NCBI GenBank assembly: GCA_003599575.1
Contig: QZKV01000029.1
Coordinates: forward strand, 1-63,037
Direction of reading: 5' to 3'
Length of the DNA stretch: 63,037 nt
DNA from: Desulfobacteraceae bacterium
Lineage (GTDB): Bacteria; Desulfobacterota; Desulfobacteria; Desulfobacterales; Desulfosarcinaceae
In this document: piece after piece, positions 11,931-21,147 of the stretch
How positions within the stretch are numbered: position 1 is the first letter of the stretch
Layout of the letters: each line of letters starts with the position of its first letter
Position numbers and translations under genes: made by a program
Notes under the pieces: model-generated
Told to the model about the DNA's origin: nothing
Seen by the model: the letters and a program-made list of their open reading frames with translations, nothing else
Database searches by the model: none

Positions 11931-13100
11931 TCAATGGCCTGACTGCCGGCCGGCCTGATTCGGTATCCTGACCGTAAACTGCGATCCTTGGCCGACCCGG
12001 CTGCGCACCTCGATGGTTCCGCCGAGTTTTTCAACGATTTGTCGGGTGACGTACAGTCCGAGGCCGGTGCCCTGACCGGGTGTTTTGGTGCTGAAAAAGG
12101 GTTCAAATATCTTTTCCAGGTTTTCCCTGGGGATGCCTGTGCCGGTATCGCCGATTTCGATCGAGACATCGGCAGCACTGCCGGCGAGCGTGGCCCAAAT
12201 GCGGCCGTGTGCCGGTGTGGCATGTATGGCATTGCTCAACAGATTGATCAGGATCTGCCGGACCTGGTTGGGTTCGACCCAAATGGGGGGCAAATCCGCC
12301 GGCGCCTGCCTGGATAAGGTGATATTCTTATCCCGGGCTTCGTTGGCCAGCATTTGCATCGTTTCGCTCACCAGCTCGGCGATGTGGACTTCGGCCAGCA
12401 CCGATTCGCTTTTGCGCACGCTGCCCAGCAATTGATGGGTGATGGCGCGCGCGCGCTTGACGCTGTTTTCGATTTTGTCCAGGGCCCTTTGGAAAGCCTC
12501 TCTGGCAGGCATGTCGGGGCCCTGTTTATCCAGGAGCAGGCGCATGTAGCCGGCCGCTTCGTTGATAATCGCCAAAGGATTGTTGATTTCATGAGCCACC
12601 CCGGCCGCCAGCGTGCCCAGCGCCGCCAGCCGCTCCGTGGCGATCATTTGCTGGGCGATGCGTGCTCTATACTCGGACGCTTGCTGCTTTTCACGCCCCC
12701 CCAGGATTTTATCGTAAGCCTGAATGATCTTTCCCAGCAGGTGCTCGAATTCCACGGGTTTGCTGAGATAATCGAAGGCGCCGGCCTTGATGCCTTCCAC
12801 GCCGTCCTGGGTGGCGGCATGTCCGGTGAGCAATATGACTTCAGTGGACCGCCACGTCTGCTTGATGCGCTGCAGTACATCGATGCCGTTCATTCCCGGC
12901 ATTTTCACATCCAGAACCACAACATCCATGGGGTGTTCGGACAGCAGGGCCAGGCACGCTTCTCCGTTGGCGGCTTGATTGGCCATGATGCCTCGCCTGT
13001 TGAGGCGCTTGACCAGGGTTTGGCGGAAGTCCTCTTCATCGTCCACCAGAAGCAGACGTACTGTCTTGATCTGTTCGGTCTCCCTGCGAAGTGTCTCCAT
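11931..13100 (-). CDS. Receiver-histidine kinase fusion (soluble)
   Basis: 389 residues: an N-terminal receiver (about 12-130, acceptor Asp64 in VVVLDVKMPGMNG), a short coiled linker, HisKA with [15 protein letters not shown] (His near 169), and HATPase_c with N box LINLLSNAIHAT, GDTGTGIP and GQGTGLGLYVTRQIV. There is no membrane or PAS sensor, so its input is presumably phosphorylation of its own receiver by another kinase, or a bound partner. The receiver is closely related to the single-domain receivers on both sides. It lies between the receiver at 11331 and the SLC13 carrier, all on the minus strand. Confidence 0.92.
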   Translation of the reverse strand: METLRRETEQIKTVRLLLVDDEEDFRQTLVKRLNRRGIMANQAANGEACLALLSEHPMDVVVLDVKMPGMNGIDVLQRIKQTWRSTEVILLTGHAATQDGVEGIKAGAFDYLSKPVEFEHLLGKIIQAYDKILGGREKQQASEYRARIAQQMIATERLAALGTLAAGVAHEINNPLAIINEAAGYMRLLLDKQGPDMPAREAFQRALDKIENSVKRARAITHQLLGSVRKSESVLAEVHIAELVSETMQMLANEARDKNITLSRQAPADLPPIWVEPNQVRQILINLLSNAIHATPAHGRIWATLAGSAADVSIEIGDTGTGIPRENLEKIFEPFFSTKTPGQGTGLGLYVTRQIVEKLGGTIEVRSRVGQGSQFTVRIPNQAGRQSGH

Positions 13101-13150
13101 GGCGGCCGTCCGCTCGAAGGTTTAGGGCAACTTTCCACTTTCAACTTTTA

Positions 13151-14791
13151 TTATACCAGCCCCAGCACACTCCACCAAATCCCGGCCGTCAGGACAAGCA
13201 AAATTAACAGTACCGGCGTGGCCACAAGCCCCGCGCGGGTCAGATCCGAGGATTTGAAATAGCGGAAGCTGTAGGCAATTGCATTGGGGGGGCAGCCGAT
13301 CACCAGAAGCATGGCAAACGAGGTCGCGCAGCCCAGACACAACGCCAGTACAGTGGGGTTGACGCCTTCCAGCTGGGCCAGGGGAATCACGATGGGCAGG
13401 ATCAGCGCCGCGGCAGCCGTATTGGCCATGGCATTGGTAACCAATGAGCCGAAGACGGCCAGGCCTGCAAAGAGCAGCAGCCAGCCTCCGCCCCGGACCA
13501 GCGGGAAGAACAGGTTGGCGAAATAATCCGCGGCCCCCGAATTGCCCATGGCCAAACCCAGGGAAATTCCGCCGCCGAAGATAAACAATGCCGTGCCCCA
13601 CTCCAGGTTTTCATGGATATCGTCCCACTTCAGAATGCCGGCCATCACGATGGCCGCCACGGCGATCATACCGGTGATCGAGTAATGGATGCCATGCCAT
13701 CCGGTGGTCAACCAGGCCAGCATGGTCAGCGCGATGATGGTCAGGGTGATGATCTCCTTGGCGGTCCAGGGCTTGGCTTCTTCATCGTATTTAGGCAAGG
13801 TGATCTTCGGGTCCGGGCGGAAAACCGCGTAAACCACAAGTACGGAGGCCGGCACAGTGACGATCGCAATGGGCATGCAGTACTTGATCCAGTCCATGAA
13901 GGTGATTTCCATGCCGGTGAACTCTTTGAGGAAGGCGGCCGCGACCATGTTGCGCCCGCCGCCCACCAGGCTTCCCATGCCGCCGCACGAACAGGCAAAA
14001 GCCAGGGAAATCAACATGAACCTGGCCGTGTTGGTATTTTGTTCGATATTGGCGGCCCGCATCAGCGGCAGCATGGTGACGATGCCGATGGAAACCGCCG
14101 CCGCATCATGCATGAAGGAGGAGGCAATCCCCAGGCCGATACAGATGATGAAGGTGAAGCGGGTCACGCTGGTGCCGGCCATTTTGACGATGAAATGGCC
14201 CAGACGATGGGTGATGCCGGCCTTATCCAGGGCGATGGCCAGGATCAGGCAGCACATGATGAAGACGACGACCGGGTGCATGTAGGGCGCCCAGGCGGTT
14301 TTGGCATCCACGATCTGCATGACCACCAGGAACACCCCGATCAATGCGGCCGTGATTTCAAGCGGAATCGGCTCGACCACGAACAGGAATACCAGCACCG
14401 CCAAAACAGTCAAAAAGCGTTTGGCCTTTGGCGAAAGCCCGTTGATGTAGTCCACCTGGATATCCTGATCGTTCAAGGCCGCGGCTTGCTCGGACAGATA
14501 GATGCCCGGTTGCGCCATGGTCTGCCCATCCCTGAGCTCGAGCATGTACTGATCCGGCTCACCCTTGACAGGTACCACAACGAACTGATCCCCGGCCGCG
14601 GCCTGCAGCCGATGATCACCGTCGCCGGAGATTTTGAATCGGGTTCCCTCGGGACGCGGCAGCATCATAACAATGACCCCCAATACAAGCGCCATAACCA
14701 GTTGCACATGCTTGGACTTCCAAAAAGACCCCATTTCCGGTTTACTCCAATCCTCATTCAACGCCTGTGGTTTGGCTGCATCGATTTGCAT
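13151..14791 (-). CDS. SLC13/DASS-family sodium:anion symporter
   Basis: A 546-residue multi-spanning carrier. SLC13 features include LEITAALIGVFLV, the first hairpin region with SFMHDAAAVSIGIV, GGMGSLVGGGRNMVAA, and FIFGGGISLGLAMGNSG. Family substrates are di/tricarboxylates or sulfate. Unusual here is an insert of about 75 polar residues (about 48-123) between the first and second membrane helices. The frame opens at 14860, but ATG 14791 (MQIDAAKP) has GGGGTGA upstream. It is surrounded by receiver and kinase genes, which suggests transport-linked sensing. Sulfate and C4-dicarboxylates are both plausible substrates; the sequence alone does not decide. Confidence 0.87.
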   Translation of the reverse strand: MQIDAAKPQALNEDWSKPEMGSFWKSKHVQLVMALVLGVIVMMLPRPEGTRFKISGDGDHRLQAAAGDQFVVVPVKGEPDQYMLELRDGQTMAQPGIYLSEQAAALNDQDIQVDYINGLSPKAKRFLTVLAVLVFLFVVEPIPLEITAALIGVFLVVMQIVDAKTAWAPYMHPVVVFIMCCLILAIALDKAGITHRLGHFIVKMAGTSVTRFTFIICIGLGIASSFMHDAAAVSIGIVTMLPLMRAANIEQNTNTARFMLISLAFACSCGGMGSLVGGGRNMVAAAFLKEFTGMEITFMDWIKYCMPIAIVTVPASVLVVYAVFRPDPKITLPKYDEEAKPWTAKEIITLTIIALTMLAWLTTGWHGIHYSITGMIAVAAIVMAGILKWDDIHENLEWGTALFIFGGGISLGLAMGNSGAADYFANLFFPLVRGGGWLLLFAGLAVFGSLVTNAMANTAAAALILPIVIPLAQLEGVNPTVLALCLGCATSFAMLLVIGCPPNAIAYSFRYFKSSDLTRAGLVATPVLLILLVLTAGIWWSVLGLV

Positions 14792-14887
14792 ATTTTGTTC
14801 ACCCCCGAAGGAATAGTTTTTGATTCTTTGAGCGGGCCTCGCTAGACGACTGGCCCGCAAGCCTCATCCGAGCCGCAAAAAGAGACG

Positions 14888-15319
14888 TTACGGTTTGCGC
14901 AACGTGATCGTCTCTATCCGCGCTTGCATGATCTTTTCCTGGTGATGGCGCCGGTGCGCAGCCGCTTCGTTCACCTTGCCGATCAGTTGCTCGAGATCGC
15001 ACGGCTTGAGCAGATAATCAAATGCGCCCCGTTTCATCCCCTCGATGCCGGTTTCCACCGTGGCGTGCCCGGTAAGCATGATGACCTCCACCAGGGGATG
15101 CCGGCTCTTCATCTCCTTCAGCGCCGCCATGCCGTCCATCACCGGCATGCGGATGTCCAGGATGACCACCTCGATGCCGTCATCCTCATCCAGCCGCGCC
15201 AATCCCTCTTGACCGTCGTAAGCGGCGACGATCTCCAGGCCCCGTTTGCGCAGTCGTTTGATCATGGTTTCCACAAACGAACGTTCATCATCCACCAAAA
15301 GTATTTTGGTCGTCGCCAT
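14888..15319 (-). CDS. Single-domain response regulator (receiver only)
   Basis: A 143-residue CheY-like receiver: DD at 10-11, acceptor Asp55 in VVILDIRMPVMDG, VIMLTGHATVETG, FDYLLKP. The short C-terminal helix (AHRRHHQEKIMQARIETI) has no DNA-binding motif. Start ATG 15319 (MATTKILL) is chosen over the frame start at 15424 because AAGGAAGG precedes it. It lies immediately upstream of the SLC13 gene on the same strand and is a paralogue of the receivers at 11331 and 44776. It may be the phosphate acceptor for the kinases at 11931 or 17355. Confidence 0.9.
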   Translation of the reverse strand: MATTKILLVDDERSFVETMIKRLRKRGLEIVAAYDGQEGLARLDEDDGIEVVILDIRMPVMDGMAALKEMKSRHPLVEVIMLTGHATVETGIEGMKRGAFDYLLKPCDLEQLIGKVNEAAAHRRHHQEKIMQARIETITLRKP

Positions 15320-15732
15320 AACTGCACCTTCCTTGCTTCGCCTCCTATGATAAATGGCGGCCTTGCCGGTCGTTAGAGCAGCATGTGTGCCAGAATCCCC
15401 CTGGCGTCTGAATGGCCTTGTCAAAAAAATTCAAGTGGTTGATATTTTAATCGATTTACTATCGTTCCGGGGCGACGCGAAGGATGAAAGGAATTGAATT
15501 TAAAGGGATTGGAGGCGGAACGTGTGTGGGGCGATTCGCATCAGCGGATCAAATCACCCCACTGTGGCGCAAAGCCTTCTCCCCGAACGGATGCATCATT
15601 TTCGACAGTGCCGTGACAGCGCCGAGAAAAGAGGCCTGCCTTGGCCCGCACGCAAGCAAGGCCCCTGCATTCCTCTCAGCCATGCGGAAAAATGAAGTGC
15701 GCCGGCAGAATCCGCCGTGAAGGCGGTGACAG
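15320..15732. other. Intergenic region between NtrC activator and receiver
   Basis: No gene is supported. It holds an AT-rich stretch (about 15418-15470) fitting the promoter of the downstream receiver, a compound terminator-like hairpin at 15626-15676, and a small CCGCC/GGCGG hairpin at 15712-15726 just after the NtrC-type gene's stop codon. Confidence 0.5.
15626..15676 (-). terminator. Probable terminator after the NtrC-type gene
   Basis: On the minus strand AGAGG/CCTCT forms an outer stem and GCCTTG/CAAGGC an inner one, followed by TTTTCTC. It is about 55-105 bases past the stop of the gene ending at 15733. Confidence 0.5.
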
Positions 15733-17064
15733 CTATTTCTGAATTTTGCGGAGCTTTTCGCGCAAGGTTTTGCGGTCGATACCCAAAATGGCCGCGGCCC
15801 GACTTTTGTTGCCGCCGACGCTTTCCAGAACGGCCATGATATGGTCGACTTCCATTTGGGCCAGGGTGCGATTTCCGCCCGGCCCCGAATGGATGCTGAA
15901 CCGCATGGTTTCAGGAAGATCCGCGATGTCGACCCGCTCCCCATCCACCATCACGACCAATTTCTGGGTCAGGTTTTCCAGTTCGCGCACATTGCCCGGC
16001 CAGGCGTACTCGGTTAGCGCTTCCAGGGCGCGATCGGAAAAGGTGAGGGGCGCCCGGCCCATCTGGCGGCAAAAATCGGCCGTAAAATGGCGTACCAGCG
16101 TGGGGACTTCCTCCTTGCGTTCGCGCAGGGGCGGAATAGATATGTCGATGATGTTGAGCCGGTAAAACAGATCTTCGCGGAAAAGACCTCTGCTCACCAT
16201 CTCCGGAAGGTTTTTGTGGGTCGCCGTGATAACGCGCGTATCCACTTTGGACACCTGGCTGGAGCCAACCCTGAAGAATTCCTTGCTTTGGATCACGCGC
16301 AGCAATTTGGCCTGCAAATTCAAACTGGCATCACCTATTTCATCCAGAAAAATGGTCCCCCTGTCGGCGATTTGGAAAAATCCGTCACGTGCCTCCTTGG
16401 CACCGGTAAAGGCCCCTTTAACATGACCGAAGAGTTCGCTTTCGAGGAGACTCTCCGGGATCGCGGTACAGTTCACCGATACGAATGGCGCGGCCGAGCG
16501 CGCGCTGCCATAATGTATGGCACGTGCCACCAGTTCCTTGCCGGTGCCGCTTTCGCCCGAAATCAGCACGTTGGCCGACATTGAAGCGGCCTTTTCAATC
16601 AACCTGAAAATGGCCCGCATGCTCGGCGAACTTCCGACCATGCCGAAAGAACTTGCCGGCGCGCCATCGGTCCGTGCTTCTTGTCGCCGGGACAATCTGA
16701 GCACCACTTTTGCCACGGCATCCAGGAGCTCGGCATCTGTGAAAGGTTTGGCCAGGTATTCATCGGCGCCTTTCTTAACCGCCTGGATCGCCCCGTTGAT
16801 GGAAGGATAACCGGTTACCATGATCATGCCGATATGGGGATAATTTTCTCCGGCATGGGTGAGCAAATCCAGCCCGTCATATTTGGGCATTTTATAATCG
16901 GTGATGAGAACGTCGATCAGATGTTCTTCCAGAATTTTCACCGCGGCCGGCACATCGGTGCAGGTCAACACCGCATAACCGGCCTTGTTCAAGTTGCGTT
17001 TGATGACTTCGAGGGTATTTGCATTGTCATCCACCGCCAGAATTCGAAATTCTTTTGCATCCAT
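15733..17064 (-). CDS. NtrC-family sigma54-dependent response regulator
   Basis: 443 residues: receiver (1-120, acceptor Asp56 in ITDYKMPKYDG), AAA+ domain (about 145-370) with Walker A GESGTGKE near 168, the sigma54-contact loop GAFTGA near 214, LDEIGDASLNLQ (Walker B region), and a C-terminal Fis-type helix-turn-helix (SRAAAILGIDRKTLREKL). It activates RNA polymerase carrying sigma54 after phosphorylation. The kinase at 17355 is encoded just upstream on the same strand and is the likely cognate partner. I found no convincing -24/-12 promoter in the neighbouring gaps, so its targets are unknown. Confidence 0.93.
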   Translation of the reverse strand: MDAKEFRILAVDDNANTLEVIKRNLNKAGYAVLTCTDVPAAVKILEEHLIDVLITDYKMPKYDGLDLLTHAGENYPHIGMIMVTGYPSINGAIQAVKKGADEYLAKPFTDAELLDAVAKVVLRLSRRQEARTDGAPASSFGMVGSSPSMRAIFRLIEKAASMSANVLISGESGTGKELVARAIHYGSARSAAPFVSVNCTAIPESLLESELFGHVKGAFTGAKEARDGFFQIADRGTIFLDEIGDASLNLQAKLLRVIQSKEFFRVGSSQVSKVDTRVITATHKNLPEMVSRGLFREDLFYRLNIIDISIPPLRERKEEVPTLVRHFTADFCRQMGRAPLTFSDRALEALTEYAWPGNVRELENLTQKLVVMVDGERVDIADLPETMRFSIHSGPGGNRTLAQMEVDHIMAVLESVGGNKSRAAAILGIDRKTLREKLRKIQK

Positions 17065-17354
17065 ATTCAGGTGGTTCTCTTTCGTGAACTCGTTGAATTT
17101 TCAAACCGTTGAATCGAAAATGCCTCTACCCGTATAACCGAAATCGACTGATAATTCAATGAATTGACCCGTCAGGCGGCAATTTTTAACCCAGGCCTTC
17201 TGCTGCACAAACTTCGCGAAAAATATTCCATACTGATGTTAAGGTACTCTATAGACGCGGTGAAAGGATGGTGCCATAAAAGTCACTTCCTTTTGGCATG
17301 CAACAGCTGCCCGCCGAAGTTTCAAGCCCGAGACACTTTGGGCGATTCAACGCA

Positions 17355-18848
17355 TCAACGGTTGTCGGGACAAAACGGAAATCTGATCGTAAAACTCGAC
17401 CCCGCGCCCATGCGGCTGTCCACTGCAATGGTGCCGCCATGCTCCTTGACAATACCGTAGACCACCGAAAGTCCCAGGCCTGTTCCTTTGTCCACATCCT
17501 TGGTGGTGAAAAAAGGTAAAAATATTTTGTCGCGGATCTCTTCGCTGATGCCGGTGCCGGTGTCCTTGACCACCAGCAGCACGCTGGTTTTTTCGACATT
17601 GGTGCCGATGGTCAGGCGGCCGCCGTCGGGCATGGCGTGAATGGCATTCACCACCAGGTTGACGAGCACCTGGTTGAGTTGAGACGGATCGCCGCAGATA
17701 TCGGGCAGGGCTTTATCCATCTCGAGCACCACCTCGATATTGTTCTGGGCGCAGCGTGGCTGAATGAATCCCAGCCAATCCTTGATCAGGTGGTTTAAAT
17801 TGGCGGTGGTCTCCCTCAGGTGGGTCTGGCGGCTGAAAAGGAGAATCTTTTTGATCACCTCCCTTGCATACAGTGCCGATTTGATGATCTTGACGATATC
17901 TTCATAGGTCTGCTCGGGCAGATCCGGGCTGTTGTACGCCAACTGGGCAAATCCGAGAATATCAGCCAGGGGGTTGTTCAATTCGTGGGCAATTCCCGCG
18001 GCCAACTGTCCGATGGTGGCCAGGCGATCGGCATGTTTGATCTGCTCCTTGAGCACCTCCTCAGCCTCATCGGCCTCTTTTCCAGCAATCAAGACCGCCA
18101 GCTTGCGGGCGACCGCCTCGAGAAAACGCTTTTCCTGGGGCAAAAACCTCACCGTCTCGCCGGCCGCATCGATGACGGCTGGATCATACGCCACTTCGAG
18201 CCGGCCGCGCCGCCTGCCCTCCACTCTGACCGTTTTGCCCAACCGCTGAGGGCCGCTTGCAAAACGATCGGTCTGATAAGATGTACCGTCCAACTGGATC
18301 CGGACCGACACGGCGCGCGGGTGGCGGAATGCCTGGGGAACGATTTCCATGATCTCCTGCAAGCGCTCTTGGAAACCCCGTCCCGGTTCCTCCGACAACT
18401 GCGCGATGCGGTACTGGCAGCGCAGCAGCTTGTTTTCCTCACGCAGCGCCAGATGCTTGTGCTCCATTTGGATTTCGGCTGCCAGCCGGGAGGAAACATC
18501 CTGGCCGATGCCCATGACGATAAAACCGCCGGACGGCTCCGGCATTCGTTTGAAGGCCCATTCGAGATAGGCCGTGGTGCCGCCCGCCATGTGCCAGCGG
18601 GTCACCGGCCGGGCTCCGACGGGTTCGTTTGCCAAACGCCGGAAATGGTCGCGGCTGGATCGCTGGGGGTCCACGGAGCTGAAAACTTCCCACCAGACTT
18701 TTCCGTCAAGTCCCTGATCCGCACACGCAAACCGGGGCCCCAGGCAGGACCGGCAGGCGACGATACGGCCGCTTGCAGAAAGAATTACCAGCAGGCCCCG
18801 CAGCGCTTCGATCACCGGGACCGCATCGTTGGCCATTTTCTCATACAT
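17355..18848 (-). CDS. Soluble PAS sensor histidine kinase
   Basis: 497 residues, no membrane helix. The N-terminal PAS-like domain (1-120) carries clustered cysteines (ACRSCLGPRFAC), which could bind a metal, heme or cofactor. A middle region (about 130-270) is a second, GAF-like input domain. It is followed by HisKA with AGIAHELNNPLADILG (His near 287) and HATPase_c with LVNLVVNAIHAM, KDTGTGIS and GTGLGLSVVYGIVKE. It is encoded 290 bases upstream of the NtrC-type regulator, so the two probably form a pair. The cysteine cluster suggests redox sensing, which is inference. Confidence 0.88.
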   Translation of the reverse strand: MYEKMANDAVPVIEALRGLLVILSASGRIVACRSCLGPRFACADQGLDGKVWWEVFSSVDPQRSSRDHFRRLANEPVGARPVTRWHMAGGTTAYLEWAFKRMPEPSGGFIVMGIGQDVSSRLAAEIQMEHKHLALREENKLLRCQYRIAQLSEEPGRGFQERLQEIMEIVPQAFRHPRAVSVRIQLDGTSYQTDRFASGPQRLGKTVRVEGRRRGRLEVAYDPAVIDAAGETVRFLPQEKRFLEAVARKLAVLIAGKEADEAEEVLKEQIKHADRLATIGQLAAGIAHELNNPLADILGFAQLAYNSPDLPEQTYEDIVKIIKSALYAREVIKKILLFSRQTHLRETTANLNHLIKDWLGFIQPRCAQNNIEVVLEMDKALPDICGDPSQLNQVLVNLVVNAIHAMPDGGRLTIGTNVEKTSVLLVVKDTGTGISEEIRDKIFLPFFTTKDVDKGTGLGLSVVYGIVKEHGGTIAVDSRMGAGSSFTIRFPFCPDNR

Positions 18849-19248
18849 AGCGTCTCACCGGGACGATTCCTCTTTGTTTGCGTTGGAGTAACCTATCCTT
18901 TTAGCGATGCCCGGGCAACCCGTAAGTCGGCGGTGTGCATTTTCTCAAATGGCCTGAAAGCTATCGATCCATCCCGTCGTCATCGACATACTTATTGACA
19001 TCCCGGATAGGCGAAGGCATACTTTTTTTGCCCATTCGGCCATTGAACGGTTCGCTTTCCCTGTTGAGCTGGCCTGGTCTCTCCTTTCCGGCCCCTGTTC
19101 TTCATCGCAGTATCCACCGGCTGCCATGGAGCACCCTTCAACGTGACTGTCGTCCGAATTCAGAAGAACTTGCGGAGATACTTTTGCTCGGTGAACTGGT
19201 GATGCTGCGGGCCGCTCCCGACACCGCATGATCACAGAAAGATCGCCC
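18849..19248. other. Divergent intergenic region
   Basis: 400 bases between the PAS kinase (minus) and the AAA/TPR gene (plus). Both promoters must lie here. Short open frames are present, without ribosome-binding sites or recognisable products. No operator or terminator stands out. Confidence 0.45.
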
Positions 19249-21147
19249 ATGTACCTTGCATACTACAATCTTTCGACCAAACCGTTCAAAATAAGCCCTG
19301 ACCCGCGTTTTCTCTGGTTGGGAAGTGATCATAAGGAGGCGCTGGCCAATTTCAAATACGGTCTGTTGGAAAGCAACGGATATGTGGTGTTGATCGGTGC
19401 CGTTGGCACGGGCAAAACCACGTTGGTCAATGCCCTTCTGCAGATGCTGGACACCAATGTGCTCGTGGCCAACATCAATTATCCCAGCCTGGATGCGGTT
19501 GATTTCCTCTCCCTGGTGGTACGGACCTATGATCCCTCGGCGGTGGTCTCCAGCAAGGCCGATTGCCTGCATTTTCTAAAAGGTTTTTTGCGCCGCGCGC
19601 GCAGCGCAGGCAAAACTGTTCTGCTGGTCATCGACGAAGCGCATCGACTTTCCGAAGCGCTTTTGGAGGAAATTCGTCTGCTGTCCAATATGGAACATGA
19701 CGGCGAAAACCTGGTCAATATTTTCTTCGTCGGTCAAACCGAACTCAAGCGCACGCTGCAGTCCTCCCATTGCCGCGCCCTGCGCCAGAGAATCACCCTT
19801 TTTTATCACCTGCAGCCCCTCTCGGAAACCGATACGCTGCAGTACATCGCTCATCGCTTGAACAAGGCCGGCGCCGAGACGCAGCTGTTCACTCCCCAGG
19901 CCATGCATGCCGTCTACAAATTTTCGCGGGGTTATCCGAGGCTCATCAATAAGCTATGTGATCGGGCCCTGTTGACGGGTTTTGTCAAAGAGCAGAAAAC
20001 CATCAGCGCCGCCATTATTCTTGAATGCGCACGCGAAATCAGCCTCATCGATCCCATCATGCCTGCCGTCCCAATGGCCAACCGGCTCCCGCACCCCGCC
20101 CGCAACTGGTCGGATATGGGTAGATGGCGGGGGGCACGAGCCAATATGAGAGAAAATATCGCTGCGGCCCTGAAGCATGTGCGCAGAGCAGGGGCCGCGG
20201 CGGCCGCCAGCTCCCGGCCGGCCATCCAAGTGGGGCCCCAGTCGGTCCGGAACACCATCGCCCGATTCCTTCGAAAGCTCCCCGCAAAGGTCATGCTGGC
20301 CACATCGGCCGTCGCGGTCTTGATCATCGCCGCATGGATGTTCGCAGCCATTATTCGGAAACCGGGGCAAACAGAGCCGCACGCGACCGCCGACCTGGCG
20401 CAGACGGTTCAGGAAACAAACCGCCCGGCCGATGATTCGGCATCGGCCCCCAAAGTGCCGCCCAGCGCAGGGGAACAGCCCTCCCCATTACCGGACCGGC
20501 CGGCAACACCCGAGGCTTCGCCGGCGCCGGCAGCGACCGATGCGCCCGTCCCGCCGGTCCCCTCGGTGAGGGAAATGGCGGCGGCATTGCTGGGTAAACA
20601 CGATTTCGCATCGGTCATTGCACTACTTGAGGCCGACGGCGACCCCGCACCGCAAAACACTGCCGATCTCCGAACGCTCTACGCCCAGGCCCTGGTCGGA
20701 CGCGCCGGGCAACTCGCGGCCCAGTCACCGGCAGAGGCCGAGACGCTGCTTCGCAAAGCCGTCGCGGCAGACGCAAGCAATGTCGAGGCGCTGGTTCAGT
20801 TGGGCAATCTTCGAACCCGGGCCAAGGCATACGCCGAGGCCATCGGCTCGTACCAAAAAGCCGTTCAGCTCAATCCGCGGCGGGCCGATGTTCTATTCAA
20901 TCTTGGTTTCATCTTTGCAAGCACCGGCATGTATGCCTCTGCGGAAGAGATGCTGGCGCGGGTGGTGCAGTTAAAGCCCGAATATATCGATAAAGCCCTT
21001 TTCAATCTGGCGGTGGTGCAGCACAAAATCGGCAAGCGGCAGGAAAGCCTGGCTTCGCTTGAAGCGGCTGTGGCCATCCGGCCGGAAAACGTTCAGGCCC
21101 AAGCCTATCTCAAAGAACTCAAAGCTGCCGAAGAGGAGGTGCGATGA
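19249..21147 (+). CDS. ExeA/MshM-like AAA ATPase with transmembrane helix and TPR repeats
   Basis: 632 residues. The ExeA-type N-terminus (YYNLSTKPFKISPDPRFL) leads to an AAA domain with Walker A GAVGTGKTT (50-58) and Walker B LLVIDEAH (Asp about 129). One transmembrane helix (about 348-370), a Pro/Ala-rich linker (about 375-435), then tetratricopeptide repeats to the C-terminus. Known ExeA proteins help assemble type II secretion or pilus secretins; there the periplasmic part binds peptidoglycan, whereas here it is TPR. ATG 19249 is chosen over 19228 because MYLAYYNL is the usual family start. The stop overlaps the next gene by four bases. No secretin or pilin gene is in the window. Confidence 0.85.
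   Translation: MYLAYYNLSTKPFKISPDPRFLWLGSDHKEALANFKYGLLESNGYVVLIGAVGTGKTTLVNALLQMLDTNVLVANINYPSLDAVDFLSLVVRTYDPSAVVSSKADCLHFLKGFLRRARSAGKTVLLVIDEAHRLSEALLEEIRLLSNMEHDGENLVNIFFVGQTELKRTLQSSHCRALRQRITLFYHLQPLSETDTLQYIAHRLNKAGAETQLFTPQAMHAVYKFSRGYPRLINKLCDRALLTGFVKEQKTISAAIILECAREISLIDPIMPAVPMANRLPHPARNWSDMGRWRGARANMRENIAAALKHVRRAGAAAAASSRPAIQVGPQSVRNTIARFLRKLPAKVMLATSAVAVLIIAAWMFAAIIRKPGQTEPHATADLAQTVQETNRPADDSASAPKVPPSAGEQPSPLPDRPATPEASPAPAATDAPVPPVPSVREMAAALLGKHDFASVIALLEADGDPAPQNTADLRTLYAQALVGRAGQLAAQSPAEAETLLRKAVAADASNVEALVQLGNLRTRAKAYAEAIGSYQKAVQLNPRRADVLFNLGFIFASTGMYASAEEMLARVVQLKPEYIDKALFNLAVVQHKIGKRQESLASLEAAVAIRPENVQAQAYLKELKAAEEEVR

Noticed and set aside
17285..17320. Possible sigma54 promoter (TGGCATGCAACAG) near the NtrC/kinase pair
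   Set aside because: The GG to GC spacing is wrong for a -24/-12 element.
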